From a virus: a DNA stretch of 23,392 nucleotides. Both the position numbers and the translations under genes were made by a program. Within the stretch, counting starts at the first letter, position 1. Every line of letters starts with the position of its first letter. The notes beneath the pieces were generated by a model, which had not been told where the DNA came from, made no database searches, and saw only the letters and a program-made list of their open reading frames with translations. The DNA lies in the IMG/VR virus record IMGVR_UViG_3300028650_000017, positions 1 through 23,392 of that record; one strand, given 5' to 3'. Of this stretch, positions 13,503-21,805 are shown piece by piece.

Positions 13503-14408
13503 ATGGCGAAAGATCACATACCCGCTTTTATCATTCATTCAAACCAGCTTATGATGATGAATGAATCCTATCTTCAGGCCGTTATGGCCATTGATAAGCA
13601 TGACAGAATAAAATACAAAGAAAGCATGCTGAAAAAAATCAGCATGCTTCAGGATAACAACAATACCATTCCCCTTACTACCAGTTACGACTCCCCGGAT
13701 ATCAATCCAAATTCAATGGCGTATTATTTCGTCGATGGTGCAATCTGTGCCCAGGATGATTATGGTAGGTATTTTTCTTCTAAAGGCTTCGAACAGGATT
13801 TCCTAGCGGCCGAACAGAATGATAATATCAACGTCCACTTCCTTCATGTGAGCTCCGGAGGTGGTGAGGGGTGGTATCTTGATCGCTTAAGTGAAACCTT
13901 AAGTAATGCACAAAAGCCTATTTATGCAATGATAGAGAGGATTTGCGGATCAGCTGCTTATTATATTGCCTGCCATGCTGATACATTAAAGGCATTGACA
14001 CAGAATGACCTGATCGGGTGCATAGGATCAATGTGCAAGGCGTATGATATTTCGGGGATGCTGGAACAAATGGGCATCAAAGAGCTTAGCCTGTATGCAG
14101 ATCAATCTGATCTGAAAAACAAAAAATATAACGATGCCATGACAGGAAAACCGGAACAGTATATCACAGAAGAGTTGAACCCGATGGCTCAACAGTTCAT
14201 AGATGAAGTTCGGAATAGCCGGTCACAATTAGCAGACCTGCCTGATGATGATCCAATATTAAGAGGGGAGACTTTCACGGCGGATGTGGCAGTAGAGAAT
14301 GGTTTGATTGATGGAATCATCACCCTGCCTGAAGCTTTGATAGAAGCTTATCAAATGGGAATGGATTTCTCGAAAAAGCAAAGTTTGTGTAGTATGTTCA
14401 ACAATTAA
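13503..14408 (+). CDS. S49-family prohead protease (301 aa)
   Basis: The fold of the ClpP/SppA-like S49 peptidases is visible: HFLHVSSGGGEGWYLDRLSE (112-131; the SSGGG oxyanion/strand region), then ERICGSAAYYIACHADTL with the likely nucleophile Ser150, IGCIGSMCKAYD (171-182), and a C-terminal GETFTADVAVENGLIDGI of the type that ends S49 domains ('G..fta..A...GLiDgi'). Phage S49 proteases mature the prohead by removing the scaffold or N-terminal part of the capsid protein. The capsid gene begins 12 bp downstream and carries a long N-terminal extension, as expected for such a substrate. The ~70-residue N-terminus before the catalytic domain may target the prohead. Confidence 0.85.
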   Translation: MAKDHIPAFIIHSNQLMMMNESYLQAVMAIDKHDRIKYKESMLKKISMLQDNNNTIPLTTSYDSPDINPNSMAYYFVDGAICAQDDYGRYFSSKGFEQDFLAAEQNDNINVHFLHVSSGGGEGWYLDRLSETLSNAQKPIYAMIERICGSAAYYIACHADTLKALTQNDLIGCIGSMCKAYDISGMLEQMGIKELSLYADQSDLKNKKYNDAMTGKPEQYITEELNPMAQQFIDEVRNSRSQLADLPDDDPILRGETFTADVAVENGLIDGIITLPEALIEAYQMGMDFSKKQSLCSMFNN

Positions 14409-14420
14409 ATAAAACACGAA

Positions 14421-16502
14421 ATGTTCGAAAAGATTAACAAAATTCTTAACAACCTAGGCTTTCTTGATAAAGCAAAGGCTGGGACTTTGAGTAAAGCCGA
14501 ATGGAAACTGATTGCAAAATCTTACAAAGAGGAATACAAATCAGATTTCAATGAGGATATAGCGAAAGAGGATGACGAAAAGCAGAAAGTTCAGATGGCA
14601 AGTCTGCAAAAGATTCTTTCTTCTGTGGCTCCTGTTGCTCAAGATGATCCTGAAGATGAAGCACAAGGTGATAAAAAGCCTGAAACACAAGATTCAGCTA
14701 CTCCAGCAGGAGCACAAGCTGCTAAAGAGCCTGATACAAGTGTGAAAGAAGATGATATGGCAGCTGCTATCAAAAGTGCAGAAACATTGGTCGCTAAAAA
14801 CGCAGCTCTTCAAAAGCAAGTAAACACCTTATCCAATCAAGCAGCTGTAGATCATCCGGAAACGGTTGCAGTTGCAGTTAATATAGATAATATGTCTAAT
14901 AATACTACCAAAAAATCTTTGTTCGGGATTGATAATCCTATTTTTTCAATGGAAAAACGCTGGAATAAAATTTCTCATGATCCGCGTATTGTTGCAACGC
15001 TTTCTGATCCGGGAGAGCAAGAAGTGGTTGCTTTCAAAGCTGATATGCGATCTTATTCTGCGTCACTACAGCAGAGGTATAATCACCTTTTGCAAAACAA
15101 ACAACTTGATCCGAAGAAACTTTCTGCCGGAGAGTTTTCTACAAACACCACATCTGTGGATGGAAGTTCAATGGGAAATCTTGCCGATCAATATATCGTG
15201 CGTCGCCAGGATGCATTGATTGCTAGAATTATTCAGATCAAGTCCGTATCTGACCTGTTCCCTACTCAATATGGTGTACAGGATAGAACATTGATGTTTA
15301 GTGCTTATTTTGAAGAAGTTTCACAGGCTTACCAAAAAGGCAAGGTTTGGAAAGGCGGAATGAAGATCGAACCGGAATGGGGATATGTTGATGATGCCAT
15401 GGTGAAAGTTATGTTCGGCCCAATGAAAGATTTGGAACGAAAATATATCGGATACCTTAATAAAGAAAATTCTGATCCTATCAAATGGAGTTTGATTGAA
15501 TTTGCTTTGATCAACGTTTACACAAAAATGCAAATGGAGCAAAATACCCGTCACATTATGGGCATTTACAAAACTCCGGAAGATGGTGTTGCAGGTAATG
15601 CTCTCAATGCAGGTACTGGTGTATACTACACTCTTGCTAGAGCATATCATGAGTTATCGCTGAAATTGAATGACAGTGCTGCTTATCGTACTTATGACAA
15701 AAGCAGCTTTGTTGATTCAGTCAAAGAGTTTGTTTCGGATGTTATGTCTCAATTAGATGAAGGTGCCGATTTATCGGGATCATCTATTTATTTGAATAAG
15801 AATCATTACAGCTGGTGGCTTGAGGGATTACGTGCAAAATATGGATTGCAGACCGATTTCACTACCGGACCTACCGCTTACGCCAATGTAGTACCGGATA
15901 CAGAATTACCTATTAAATGGGTTCCTAATCTAGGACAGGAAACCTTGATGTTTATTCAAGAACCTGGAAATATTACATTCCTTGAATTTGCAGCCGGGGA
16001 GATGTTGAATGTGAAGATGAAAGACGATATGGAAATCGTATACGGATGGTCTACCTGGAAAGAAGGTTGTGCACCATCGTTCGCCGGTCCTCATTTTTTG
16101 AAAAAAGATGACCTTGATGCCAATAACTATAGCTTGCAACGCATTTTCATGAACAAACCGGCTGCTACAGTGGCTGCTGATGCAACAACTATCACAGTCG
16201 ATAGAAATCGTCGTTGGTATTTGACCGGAACAAACACAAAAGCTACGGCCATTACTAATATCGTAGGGGCTAAAGAAGGTGCAGCTTATATCATTGAAAT
16301 AGGGGATGCAGCTTTCCCCAGTTCAATAGACAAAGCCGGAAAGTTTGCAACTATTAGCAGTGCATTCACTCCTACAGCTGTAGGAGATTACATCATGGTA
16401 ATTCTTAACTCTGAAGGTAATTTTGATGAATTGGAACGTAGTATAGCCGGCACTCGTGCTGTAAATGCCAAATTACAACCGAATGTTCCAGGTGCGCGAT
16501 AA
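14421..16502 (+). CDS. Major capsid protein with built-in scaffold-like N-terminus (693 aa)
   Basis: Three regions can be seen. Residues 1-165 are charged, Ala/Glu/Lys-rich and coiled-coil-like (AAAIKSAETLVAKNAALQKQ), resembling a scaffolding or delta domain. Residues about 180-570 form the body: motifs such as FSTNTTSVDGSSMGNLADQY, a VSDLFPTQYG segment, GYVDDAMVKVMFG, and HYSWWLEGLRAKYGLQTDF are compatible with an HK97-like capsid. Residues about 580-693 are Thr/Ala-rich and beta-like and may be a decoration domain on the outside. The S49 protease encoded just upstream probably cleaves the N-terminal part. A terminator follows the gene. Capsid identity rests on size, neighbours and fold-like features, not on a diagnostic motif. 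Confidence 0.7.
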   Translation: MFEKINKILNNLGFLDKAKAGTLSKAEWKLIAKSYKEEYKSDFNEDIAKEDDEKQKVQMASLQKILSSVAPVAQDDPEDEAQGDKKPETQDSATPAGAQAAKEPDTSVKEDDMAAAIKSAETLVAKNAALQKQVNTLSNQAAVDHPETVAVAVNIDNMSNNTTKKSLFGIDNPIFSMEKRWNKISHDPRIVATLSDPGEQEVVAFKADMRSYSASLQQRYNHLLQNKQLDPKKLSAGEFSTNTTSVDGSSMGNLADQYIVRRQDALIARIIQIKSVSDLFPTQYGVQDRTLMFSAYFEEVSQAYQKGKVWKGGMKIEPEWGYVDDAMVKVMFGPMKDLERKYIGYLNKENSDPIKWSLIEFALINVYTKMQMEQNTRHIMGIYKTPEDGVAGNALNAGTGVYYTLARAYHELSLKLNDSAAYRTYDKSSFVDSVKEFVSDVMSQLDEGADLSGSSIYLNKNHYSWWLEGLRAKYGLQTDFTTGPTAYANVVPDTELPIKWVPNLGQETLMFIQEPGNITFLEFAAGEMLNVKMKDDMEIVYGWSTWKEGCAPSFAGPHFLKKDDLDANNYSLQRIFMNKPAATVAADATTITVDRNRRWYLTGTNTKATAITNIVGAKEGAAYIIEIGDAAFPSSIDKAGKFATISSAFTPTAVGDYIMVILNSEGNFDELERSIAGTRAVNAKLQPNVPGAR

Positions 16503-16527
16503 TCACAATAAAACACGATAGATAAAT

Positions 16528-16557
16528 CAGGGTAACGCGAAAGCGTTACCTGATTTT
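16528..16557 (+). terminator. Rho-independent terminator after the capsid gene
   Basis: GGTAACGC (16531-16538) and GCGTTACC (16543-16550) pair perfectly around a GAAA tetraloop, extended by CAG/TG, then TTTT. It sits 26 bp after the capsid stop and probably lowers expression of the genes downstream relative to capsid. Confidence 0.8.
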
Positions 16558-16578
16558 AATTAAAAACAAATTACGATC

Positions 16579-17598
16579 ATGACAAAATTTCAAAAAAAAT
16601 CGATCACTCGAGCAATGCGTGCTTATAAAAAAGATATGACGCGCAATTTCAATAAGATGCAGAGTATGTTTTTCTTGCTAACGGCCGTTGTATTGGTTGT
16701 TGCTGTTCTTTTCTCTTTTATGTTTCCTGAATCGGCTCACGGCTGCCTTGTTTGTGCAGGGACTTCCTTAGCCGGTATGGCTGCAGTGGGGAATGTGGAT
16801 GACGTAGAGGATGTACAGACTTCTGGAAATGATATAGGATATCAGGTTTATTTGATTAACCTCAATCAGGTTGATAGAACTGTTGCTTTTCCGTCTCCCA
16901 ATGGAAATAGAGAATTGGGCAGTATACCTATGTTGGCAGGAGAATTCTTTCATTATTTTATCGCACACTCGTTCCCTGAATATGAAAGCTCTATTGAAAA
17001 AGGTGATATCACAACAACAGGAACTAATACGCTGACGCTTATCATGGGAGGCATGAGGAATAACCTTATCAACTTCCAGGAAGAGTTCACAGGCGGGAAA
17101 TTCATTGTTATATTTAAAGAGAAAACCTCTGGAGACTGGAAGGTTCTGGGATCGATTGATGATCCGATTGTTCTGAAAAAGTCGGAGAATAAGCATAATA
17201 AAGACGGTCGTTATGTAACGTTTACTTTCGAACGTTCAAGTGTAAAACAATATTACACCTATGTTGGAGCTTTCTCCACCGTTCCTCCTACGGTAAATGC
17301 TGTAGACTCTGATACACTTGTTGTAAAACCTGGTATTGATCAATATGAAATACCGGCAGGTTCAGCTGCTGCTTATGCAATTTCTAAAATATCCGGAATA
17401 ACAGCCAGCGATAAAGGACGTAACATAACGTTGATCGGAACGGCTGTTGCAAATCCAGCCTCTATTTCAGACGGAACACTATTCACTCTTGAAGACGGTG
17501 CATCTTGGACTGCGAAAGCTGGAAGCAGAATCACCTTACGCATCCTTGATACTACAACTTTGGTTGAAGTGGATGGAACAAGAGTGCAGATTGCCTGA
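16579..17598 (+). CDS. Putative virion protein with N-terminal membrane segment (339 aa)
   Basis: Residues 31-50 are strongly hydrophobic (FFLLTAVVLVVAVLFSFMFP) after a basic N-terminus, so the protein starts with a membrane anchor or signal. Residues from about 67 on read as a beta-rich structural domain (GYQVYLINLNQVDRTVAFPS, FIVIFKEKTSGDWKVLGS), with a C-terminal segment (ITLIGTAVANPASISDGTLF) resembling an Ig-like or tail-fibre-type fold. Position right after the capsid suggests a virion component. A membrane helix on a virion protein is odd; an internal start at Met67 would give the soluble form. Function is not recognised. Confidence 0.5.
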   Translation: MTKFQKKSITRAMRAYKKDMTRNFNKMQSMFFLLTAVVLVVAVLFSFMFPESAHGCLVCAGTSLAGMAAVGNVDDVEDVQTSGNDIGYQVYLINLNQVDRTVAFPSPNGNRELGSIPMLAGEFFHYFIAHSFPEYESSIEKGDITTTGTNTLTLIMGGMRNNLINFQEEFTGGKFIVIFKEKTSGDWKVLGSIDDPIVLKKSENKHNKDGRYVTFTFERSSVKQYYTYVGAFSTVPPTVNAVDSDTLVVKPGIDQYEIPAGSAAAYAISKISGITASDKGRNITLIGTAVANPASISDGTLFTLEDGASWTAKAGSRITLRILDTTTLVEVDGTRVQIA

Positions 17599-17639
17599 TA
17601 CTTGTACTCTAAATATAAATAGTTTTGACAATTTGTTTT

Positions 17640-17669
17640 GCATCCCGGTATTTTTGCCGGGGTGCTTTT
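17640..17669 (+). terminator. Rho-independent terminator
   Basis: GCATCCCGG (17640-17648) pairs with CCGGGGTGC (17657-17665) across an 8-nt loop with one G-T pair, then TTTT. It lies between the 16579 gene and the repeat-arm protein. Confidence 0.85.
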
Positions 17670-17683
17670 AAAGTAAAAGCAAC

Positions 17684-18358
17684 ATGAATTTTAAAGAGAA
17701 AAAAATAGCTTACGAGAGACTCTTGTCTCCCACTCAGGCCAAACATGACATTGAGCTTTTGAAGAAAGTTTTCAAGGACGAAAGCAAGATAATCACCTTT
17801 GCTCGTGATCCTATCAGATATGCCGGTGATATTCTATATGCTCTTCTTGAGCACAAGACACCCGAGCAAATCGTTCAGAACAGACGTAAGAAGCAAGCTG
17901 ATGCCGACAAAGCCGCCGATCAAGCTGCCGCTGACAAGGTTGCTGCAGATAAGATTGCCGCCGATCAAGCTGCCGCTGACAAGGTTGCTGCTGATCAAGC
18001 TGTTGCCGACAAAGCTGCCGCAGATAAGATTGCTGCCGATCAAGCTGCTGCTGACAAGGCTTCTGCCGATAAGATTGCTGCCGATCAAGCTGCCGCTGAC
18101 AAGGCTTCTGCCGATAAGATTGCTGCTGATCAAGCTGCTACTGACAAGGCTGCCGCAGATAAGATTGCTGCCGATCAAGCTGCTACCGACAAGGCTTCCG
18201 CAGATAAGATTGCTGTTGATCAAGCTGCTGCTGACAAAGCTGTAGATCAAACAGTCGATGAAGCTATAGCTCAAGAACACAATGCTGAAGAATCAACAGA
18301 ACAAATTGTAACTGAAGCTGCTGTCTCAGTAAAGGATGAAGAAAAAAAAAGCGAATAG
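17684..18358 (+). CDS. Protein with Ala-rich pentapeptide-repeat arm (224 aa)
   Basis: Residues 1-70 form a small helical domain (MNFKEKKIAYERLLSPTQAK; RDPIRYAGDILYALLEHKTP). Residues ~71-192 consist of 5-residue units of the form A-(A/S)-D-(K/Q)-(A/V/I), grouped in a 15-residue period such as AADQAAADKASADKI. This would form a long, highly charged helix like the TolA linker. The last ~30 residues are acidic. The frame ends with TAG soon after an A9 run (18342-18350); a -1 shift there would continue into the next gene, giving a protein of about 385 residues. It follows a terminator and precedes the packaging genes. Function unknown; the arm may be a flexible spacer in a virion or scaffold protein. 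Confidence 0.65.
   Translation: MNFKEKKIAYERLLSPTQAKHDIELLKKVFKDESKIITFARDPIRYAGDILYALLEHKTPEQIVQNRRKKQADADKAADQAAADKVAADKIAADQAAADKVAADQAVADKAAADKIAADQAAADKASADKIAADQAAADKASADKIAADQAATDKAAADKIAADQAATDKASADKIAVDQAAADKAVDQTVDEAIAQEHNAEESTEQIVTEAAVSVKDEEKKSE
17894..18250 (+). repeat. In-frame 45-bp / 15-bp tandem repeats
   Basis: Roughly eight imperfect 45-bp units encode 15-residue repeats built from three 5-residue units. Wobble differences (GCC/GCT, GAT/GAC) between units suggest selection at protein level or older duplication. Long open frames on the minus strand and in another + frame across this stretch are by-products of the repeat. Confidence 0.85.
18342..18350 (+). other. A9 slippery run, candidate -1 frameshift site
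   Basis: Nine A in a row, read in the zero frame as A_AAA_AAA, a classic slippery heptamer. The -1 frame is open from 18340 through the tail of the repeat protein into the gene at 18415, with no stop until 18837. No strong downstream stem is visible; polymerase slippage on A9 is an alternative mechanism. Confidence 0.5.
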
Positions 18359-18414
18359 TAACTAAAGATGAAGAATATCCACTAATAGACTGGAAGAATC
18401 TTTCGGATAAACGA

Positions 18415-18837
18415 GTGCAATTCGCTACGATCATTTACAACGATCGTATCAATACATATAATCAAATGAAGGTTCTTGATCAGGAGCTCGATAAAAAGCC
18501 TAAAACGTCAAGCGTGAAGGAAATGGCCGAGCTTCGTATCAGGAACCTTCTTTGTTTTAAAGAACTTCAAAGCTTGAATGACAAAGGTAAATTCCTTTAT
18601 CAACACCCGTTGATATCTTGTATGAGCGAACGAGAAGAATTGAAAAAACTATTGAGAAACAATCCGACAGAATTTCTACACCGGTACAAGTCGGCTTCAA
18701 ACAATCTGCGTAGGTATAAAGGGTATGTGAAAAAGAAACGGTCGAAACTCTACAATGAAGACAAAGCCCATTTCAAATATTACCAAGCTTTAGTTGATGT
18801 ATTCAACAATATAATTCAAGAAAAAAATGGAAACTGA
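18415..18837 (+). CDS. Helical protein, possibly the C-terminal part of a frameshift fusion (140 aa)
   Basis: As a separate gene it can only start at GTG 18415, because the frame upstream has no ATG. The preceding 25 codons are nonetheless open back to 18340 and encode a protein-like stretch (YPLIDWKNLSDKRVQFATII across the GTG). That frame meets the A9 slippery run in the repeat-arm gene, so this may normally be made as a fusion. The protein is soluble, Lys-rich and helical (LDQELDKKPKTSSVKEMAEL; RYKSASNNLRRYKGYVKKKR), with a basic middle that could bind DNA. It overlaps the next gene by 11 bp. Function not recognised. Confidence 0.55.
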   Translation: MQFATIIYNDRINTYNQMKVLDQELDKKPKTSSVKEMAELRIRNLLCFKELQSLNDKGKFLYQHPLISCMSEREELKKLLRNNPTEFLHRYKSASNNLRRYKGYVKKKRSKLYNEDKAHFKYYQALVDVFNNIIQEKNGN

Positions 18838-19153
18838 TTCCCTTATTAAAATAGACAGTTCCTACCTTAATCGTGTAGAGGAACTGGCATCGCTCGGATA
18901 TTCCCCTGGGCGTATTGTCTCTATTATTGACCTTGACAGGACGGAGTCAGCCGTGTTGTTATTAAAGCTGAATCTTCCTAATGATGAGTTTTACGAGGCA
19001 TATCATAAAGGATTAAGCAAGGGCGAATATAAGATGGATTCCTCTTTGCACAAACAGGCGGACGACGGTGACATTGATGCGATCAAACTTATTCAGGAAC
19101 GCAACGCCTTGAGGCAGGAGCAAGAACTTCGCAAAAAACTATTTGGTGTATGA
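18827..19153 (+). CDS. Putative small terminase subunit / HTH packaging protein (108 aa)
   Basis: The N-terminal half has an HTH-like pattern (NRVEELASLGYSPGRIVSII, with DRTESAVLLLKLNLP). The second half reads GLSKGEYKMDSSLHKQADDG, then DIDAIKLIQERN. The pattern 'G...g......L...A..GD..AikL' is often seen in small terminase and related HTH phage proteins. Small terminases recognise the packaging site and deliver DNA to TerL. Its position two genes before TerL, with tight overlaps (11 bp upstream, ATGA downstream), supports that role. Assignment is by motif shape and context; the next gene could equally share the function. Confidence 0.55.
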   Translation: METDSLIKIDSSYLNRVEELASLGYSPGRIVSIIDLDRTESAVLLLKLNLPNDEFYEAYHKGLSKGEYKMDSSLHKQADDGDIDAIKLIQERNALRQEQELRKKLFGV

Positions 19154-19803
19154 GTAATTATCTTGATTGTATAGAAAAACTGAATCCGGATATCATTGAT
19201 AATTTTCTTGAAACCGGAAAATCAGCAGGCATTCCTGAAGATGTACAAATGTTCCTCAAGCAATTGCAATGGGCAGCTGAAATATATGAGTACGAACGTA
19301 ATATTTCTCGTGCATCTACAGACTTGCGTCGGAGAATAGTTGCTGAACAGCAGATATTAGTACCTGTACGTACTTGTAAAGCTCGTATTTATGCGGCGAT
19401 CCGCTATTTCAACATCGATAATAACGTATCTACTAAGGTATGGGCCAGCAATTATGCCGACAAATACGAGGATTTAGCCAAAATAGCAGTATCAACAGGT
19501 GAGTATAAGACTGCTCTTATATGCTATGATAAGGCCCAAGAGTGCCGAATAAAAGCAAGTGAGGCGGCTGAAACGGACAAAGACTGGGCTCCTGTATTTC
19601 TGATCAACGACAATATACCGATTGAGAAGATGGGATTCAAAAAGAAGTCTCTTAAAGAGATTGCCCGTAAGAGTAACGAGGGGTATTATATACGAATGAT
19701 TGATTCGCTTCCCATTGATCCGGAAGAAAAGAAACGATTACTTAGAGATGCCGATATTGAGGAAGCTAAAATGGTGGAAATAAATGAAGACGGAGAAGAT
19801 TAA
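19150..19803 (+). CDS. Packaging-associated protein preceding TerL (217 aa)
   Basis: A helical, charged protein of 217 residues (MSNYLDCIEKLNPDIIDNFL; LKQLQWAAEIYEYERNISRA; YKTALICYDKAQECRIKASE). It contains a TPR-like or coiled-coil middle and a C-terminus rich in acidic residues. It shares ATGA with the preceding gene and overlaps TerL by 20 bp, so it is translationally coupled to both. It may be part of the small terminase or an adaptor in the packaging motor. No catalytic motif is visible. Confidence 0.5.
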   Translation: MSNYLDCIEKLNPDIIDNFLETGKSAGIPEDVQMFLKQLQWAAEIYEYERNISRASTDLRRRIVAEQQILVPVRTCKARIYAAIRYFNIDNNVSTKVWASNYADKYEDLAKIAVSTGEYKTALICYDKAQECRIKASEAAETDKDWAPVFLINDNIPIEKMGFKKKSLKEIARKSNEGYYIRMIDSLPIDPEEKKRLLRDADIEEAKMVEINEDGED

Positions 19804-21553
19804 TGAACAAGGTACGGCGTTCCCGGATTTTGAGGAGTTTTACATGAATCATATGCAGATTATGGCAAATCTGATTGATCCTAATATATTGATCTGCGAG
19901 GATGCGCGTGCAGCCGGCAAGACAGAGGGTGTAATGACACCACGTATTATTCGTGTAGCCAATTCGATGCCGGGAGAGCTGGCGTTTTTGGTACACAAGA
20001 CTTATGTAGCGTTGATGACGAATGTATGGCCTAATATTGCAGCTTCGTTTGCACGGCCGGTGCAAGGTGGATCCAGGTCGATGCTGCAGTATGGAATAGA
20101 TTATGTGGTGGGAGAAACGAAACTCCCTTCTCATTTCAAACGTCCGAAATATCCAATTACTTACCCGAAACACAGCATTATTTTTCGTAATGGATTCCAC
20201 CTGCAGATGGTTAGTTCGGATCAACCGGAATCTGTAGCCGGTCGATCAGGCGTGCATGCCTTCATAGAAGAAATGAAACACAACCGTGGAGAGAAATTAA
20301 AGAGCCGGCTATTCCCTTCTTTGCGTGGCTCTTCGTTTGATGTAAGGCAATGTCCCTATTATCAAGGAATCACCGGTGTGAGTGACACAGCACGTGTGGA
20401 CCTTGGTGAAGATGACTGGTTCTATGACTATGAAAATAATGTGGATCAGGACTTGATTGATGAAATCGCTACTGTGTCAGCGCATGTGAACAAGGCCATG
20501 CTTGAGTATTACCAATGTCGGAACATGCAACCGAGGGAAACAAATCCGGTGAAGCTTGAAAAGCTGAGGATGTTACAAGAACAGGCGGAAAAGCAAATCA
20601 AACTATGGCAACCACGGCTGAATGAAATGAGAAAGAATTCCACATTCTATATCCGGGCATCCTCTTTCGTAAACAAAGATATACTCGGTCCGAAATTCTT
20701 TAAGACTCAGCTCGATACTCTTGATACAGATGAGTTTCTTACATCTATCTGTGCCATCCGGATGAAGTCGGCCGTAAATCGTTTCTTTGCTTATTTCAAT
20801 AAAAGAAAACACCAATTTTCAGATAGTTACAAGTATGAATCTATATTGAAACTTGATCTAAAAGATAAGTTCATACTGACTGCTGAATATCTGAAGTGGT
20901 ATAATCCGGATGATGAACTGATTCTCGGATATGATCCGGGACATTTTTCTTCTCTTGTGGTTGCTCAAGACAAGCCAAGGCGTGAGGAATTGCGCGTAAT
21001 AAAGAATTTTACCTGTTTCTATCCGGCTGAACAGCCCGAATTGGCACGACAATTCTATGATTTTTTCGGAAGTTATGCCAGAAATAAACGCATTATCCTG
21101 TTTCATGACCGTGCAGCAAACAAGACACGGGAAGAATATGAGCAGATTACGACTGATGCCAGGGCTTTAAAACGTGAATTAGAGAGTTATGGGTTTACGG
21201 TTGAACTAAGAAATGAAGGGCAATCGGTTATTTACCATTGGCAACAATTCAAGTTGATGCAATTCATATTCTCCGGGCGTACTCATTCGCTTCCTACCGT
21301 GATTGTGGATGAGAATGAATGCAAGGATTTGTGTTCATCTATAATGCTGTCACCTCGTAAGGATATAGATGGACGTGTGCAACTGGATAAGACAAGTGAA
21401 CGCAAAGTACCATTGAAAATGCAGGCAGGACTCACTACACAGCTCGCATCTGCATTTATTTATATGCTTTATGGCCTATATGGTGACCAAGTTTCGTCAA
21501 TCTGCATTGATATTCCTGATGATTTACCTGATAATATTACACTGAATCTATGA
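19784..21553 (+). CDS. Terminase large subunit (589 aa)
   Basis: The packaging ATPase-nuclease. Walker A is ARAAGKTEG (G45-K46-T47), a phage-type variant. Walker B is VHAFIEE (E162/E163). A motif resembling the ATPase coupling region follows (YQGITGVSDTARVD). The RNase H-like nuclease has acidic residues at D384 (GYDPGHFSS) and D442 (LFHDRAANK), with the usual beta-strand before each. The length of 589 is within the normal range. The protein cuts concatemeric DNA and pumps it into the prohead through the portal. The start at 19784 overlaps the upstream gene; an internal Met at residue 21 is an alternative. Confidence 0.9.
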   Translation: MKTEKINEQGTAFPDFEEFYMNHMQIMANLIDPNILICEDARAAGKTEGVMTPRIIRVANSMPGELAFLVHKTYVALMTNVWPNIAASFARPVQGGSRSMLQYGIDYVVGETKLPSHFKRPKYPITYPKHSIIFRNGFHLQMVSSDQPESVAGRSGVHAFIEEMKHNRGEKLKSRLFPSLRGSSFDVRQCPYYQGITGVSDTARVDLGEDDWFYDYENNVDQDLIDEIATVSAHVNKAMLEYYQCRNMQPRETNPVKLEKLRMLQEQAEKQIKLWQPRLNEMRKNSTFYIRASSFVNKDILGPKFFKTQLDTLDTDEFLTSICAIRMKSAVNRFFAYFNKRKHQFSDSYKYESILKLDLKDKFILTAEYLKWYNPDDELILGYDPGHFSSLVVAQDKPRREELRVIKNFTCFYPAEQPELARQFYDFFGSYARNKRIILFHDRAANKTREEYEQITTDARALKRELESYGFTVELRNEGQSVIYHWQQFKLMQFIFSGRTHSLPTVIVDENECKDLCSSIMLSPRKDIDGRVQLDKTSERKVPLKMQAGLTTQLASAFIYMLYGLYGDQVSSICIDIPDDLPDNITLNL

Positions 21554-21556
21554 AAA

Positions 21557-21805
21557 ATGACTTCTAAAGACATAATAATAGTAGGTTTTGACATCGAAAA
21601 GATATTTAAGTCTTTGCCTTTCAGTTGCTTGAATGATCCTAAAAAAACAAAAAAAGCGACATCTGACGTTTGTGTCTACGCCCCACTAAGTCTGGCGGGT
21701 GATGCGCACCTTACTCAAAGCATGGGAAATATGGTTGAGGGCTGCGCCCCCCCACCGGGGGTGTCCTTGGGAATCATCATCATCAAATGTAAATTCGTGA
21801 CATGA
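21557..21805 (+). CDS. Small hypothetical protein between TerL and portal genes (82 aa)
   Basis: 82 residues, starting MTSKDIIIVGFDIEKIFKSL, with a hydrophobic end (SLGIIIIKCKFVT). The region encoding residues 64-70 (CAPPPGV) is unusually G+C-rich, with a C7 run followed by G5 (about 21746-21760), out of character with the surrounding DNA. The start is 3 bp after the TerL stop, and the end shares ATGA with the next gene, which supports a real gene. The C-terminal part of the reading is less protein-like than the start. Confidence 0.4.
   Translation: MTSKDIIIVGFDIEKIFKSLPFSCLNDPKKTKKATSDVCVYAPLSLAGDAHLTQSMGNMVEGCAPPPGVSLGIIIIKCKFVT

Noticed and set aside
17620-17627. TAGTTTTG as a promoter -7 box
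   Set aside because: A strong terminator (17640-17669) lies immediately downstream, so a transcript from here would end at once, and there is no -33 box.
17799-18280. Long open frames on the minus strand and in a second + frame across the repeat region
   Set aside because: They arise from the 45-bp repeats, whose low-complexity periodic sequence avoids stops in several frames; their products are Leu/Ser-rich nonsense.
21742-21805. C7 run as a frameshift site joining gene 21557 to gene 21802
   Set aside because: A TAA at 21790 closes the frame of the downstream gene before its ATG, so a shift at the run would not create a fusion.
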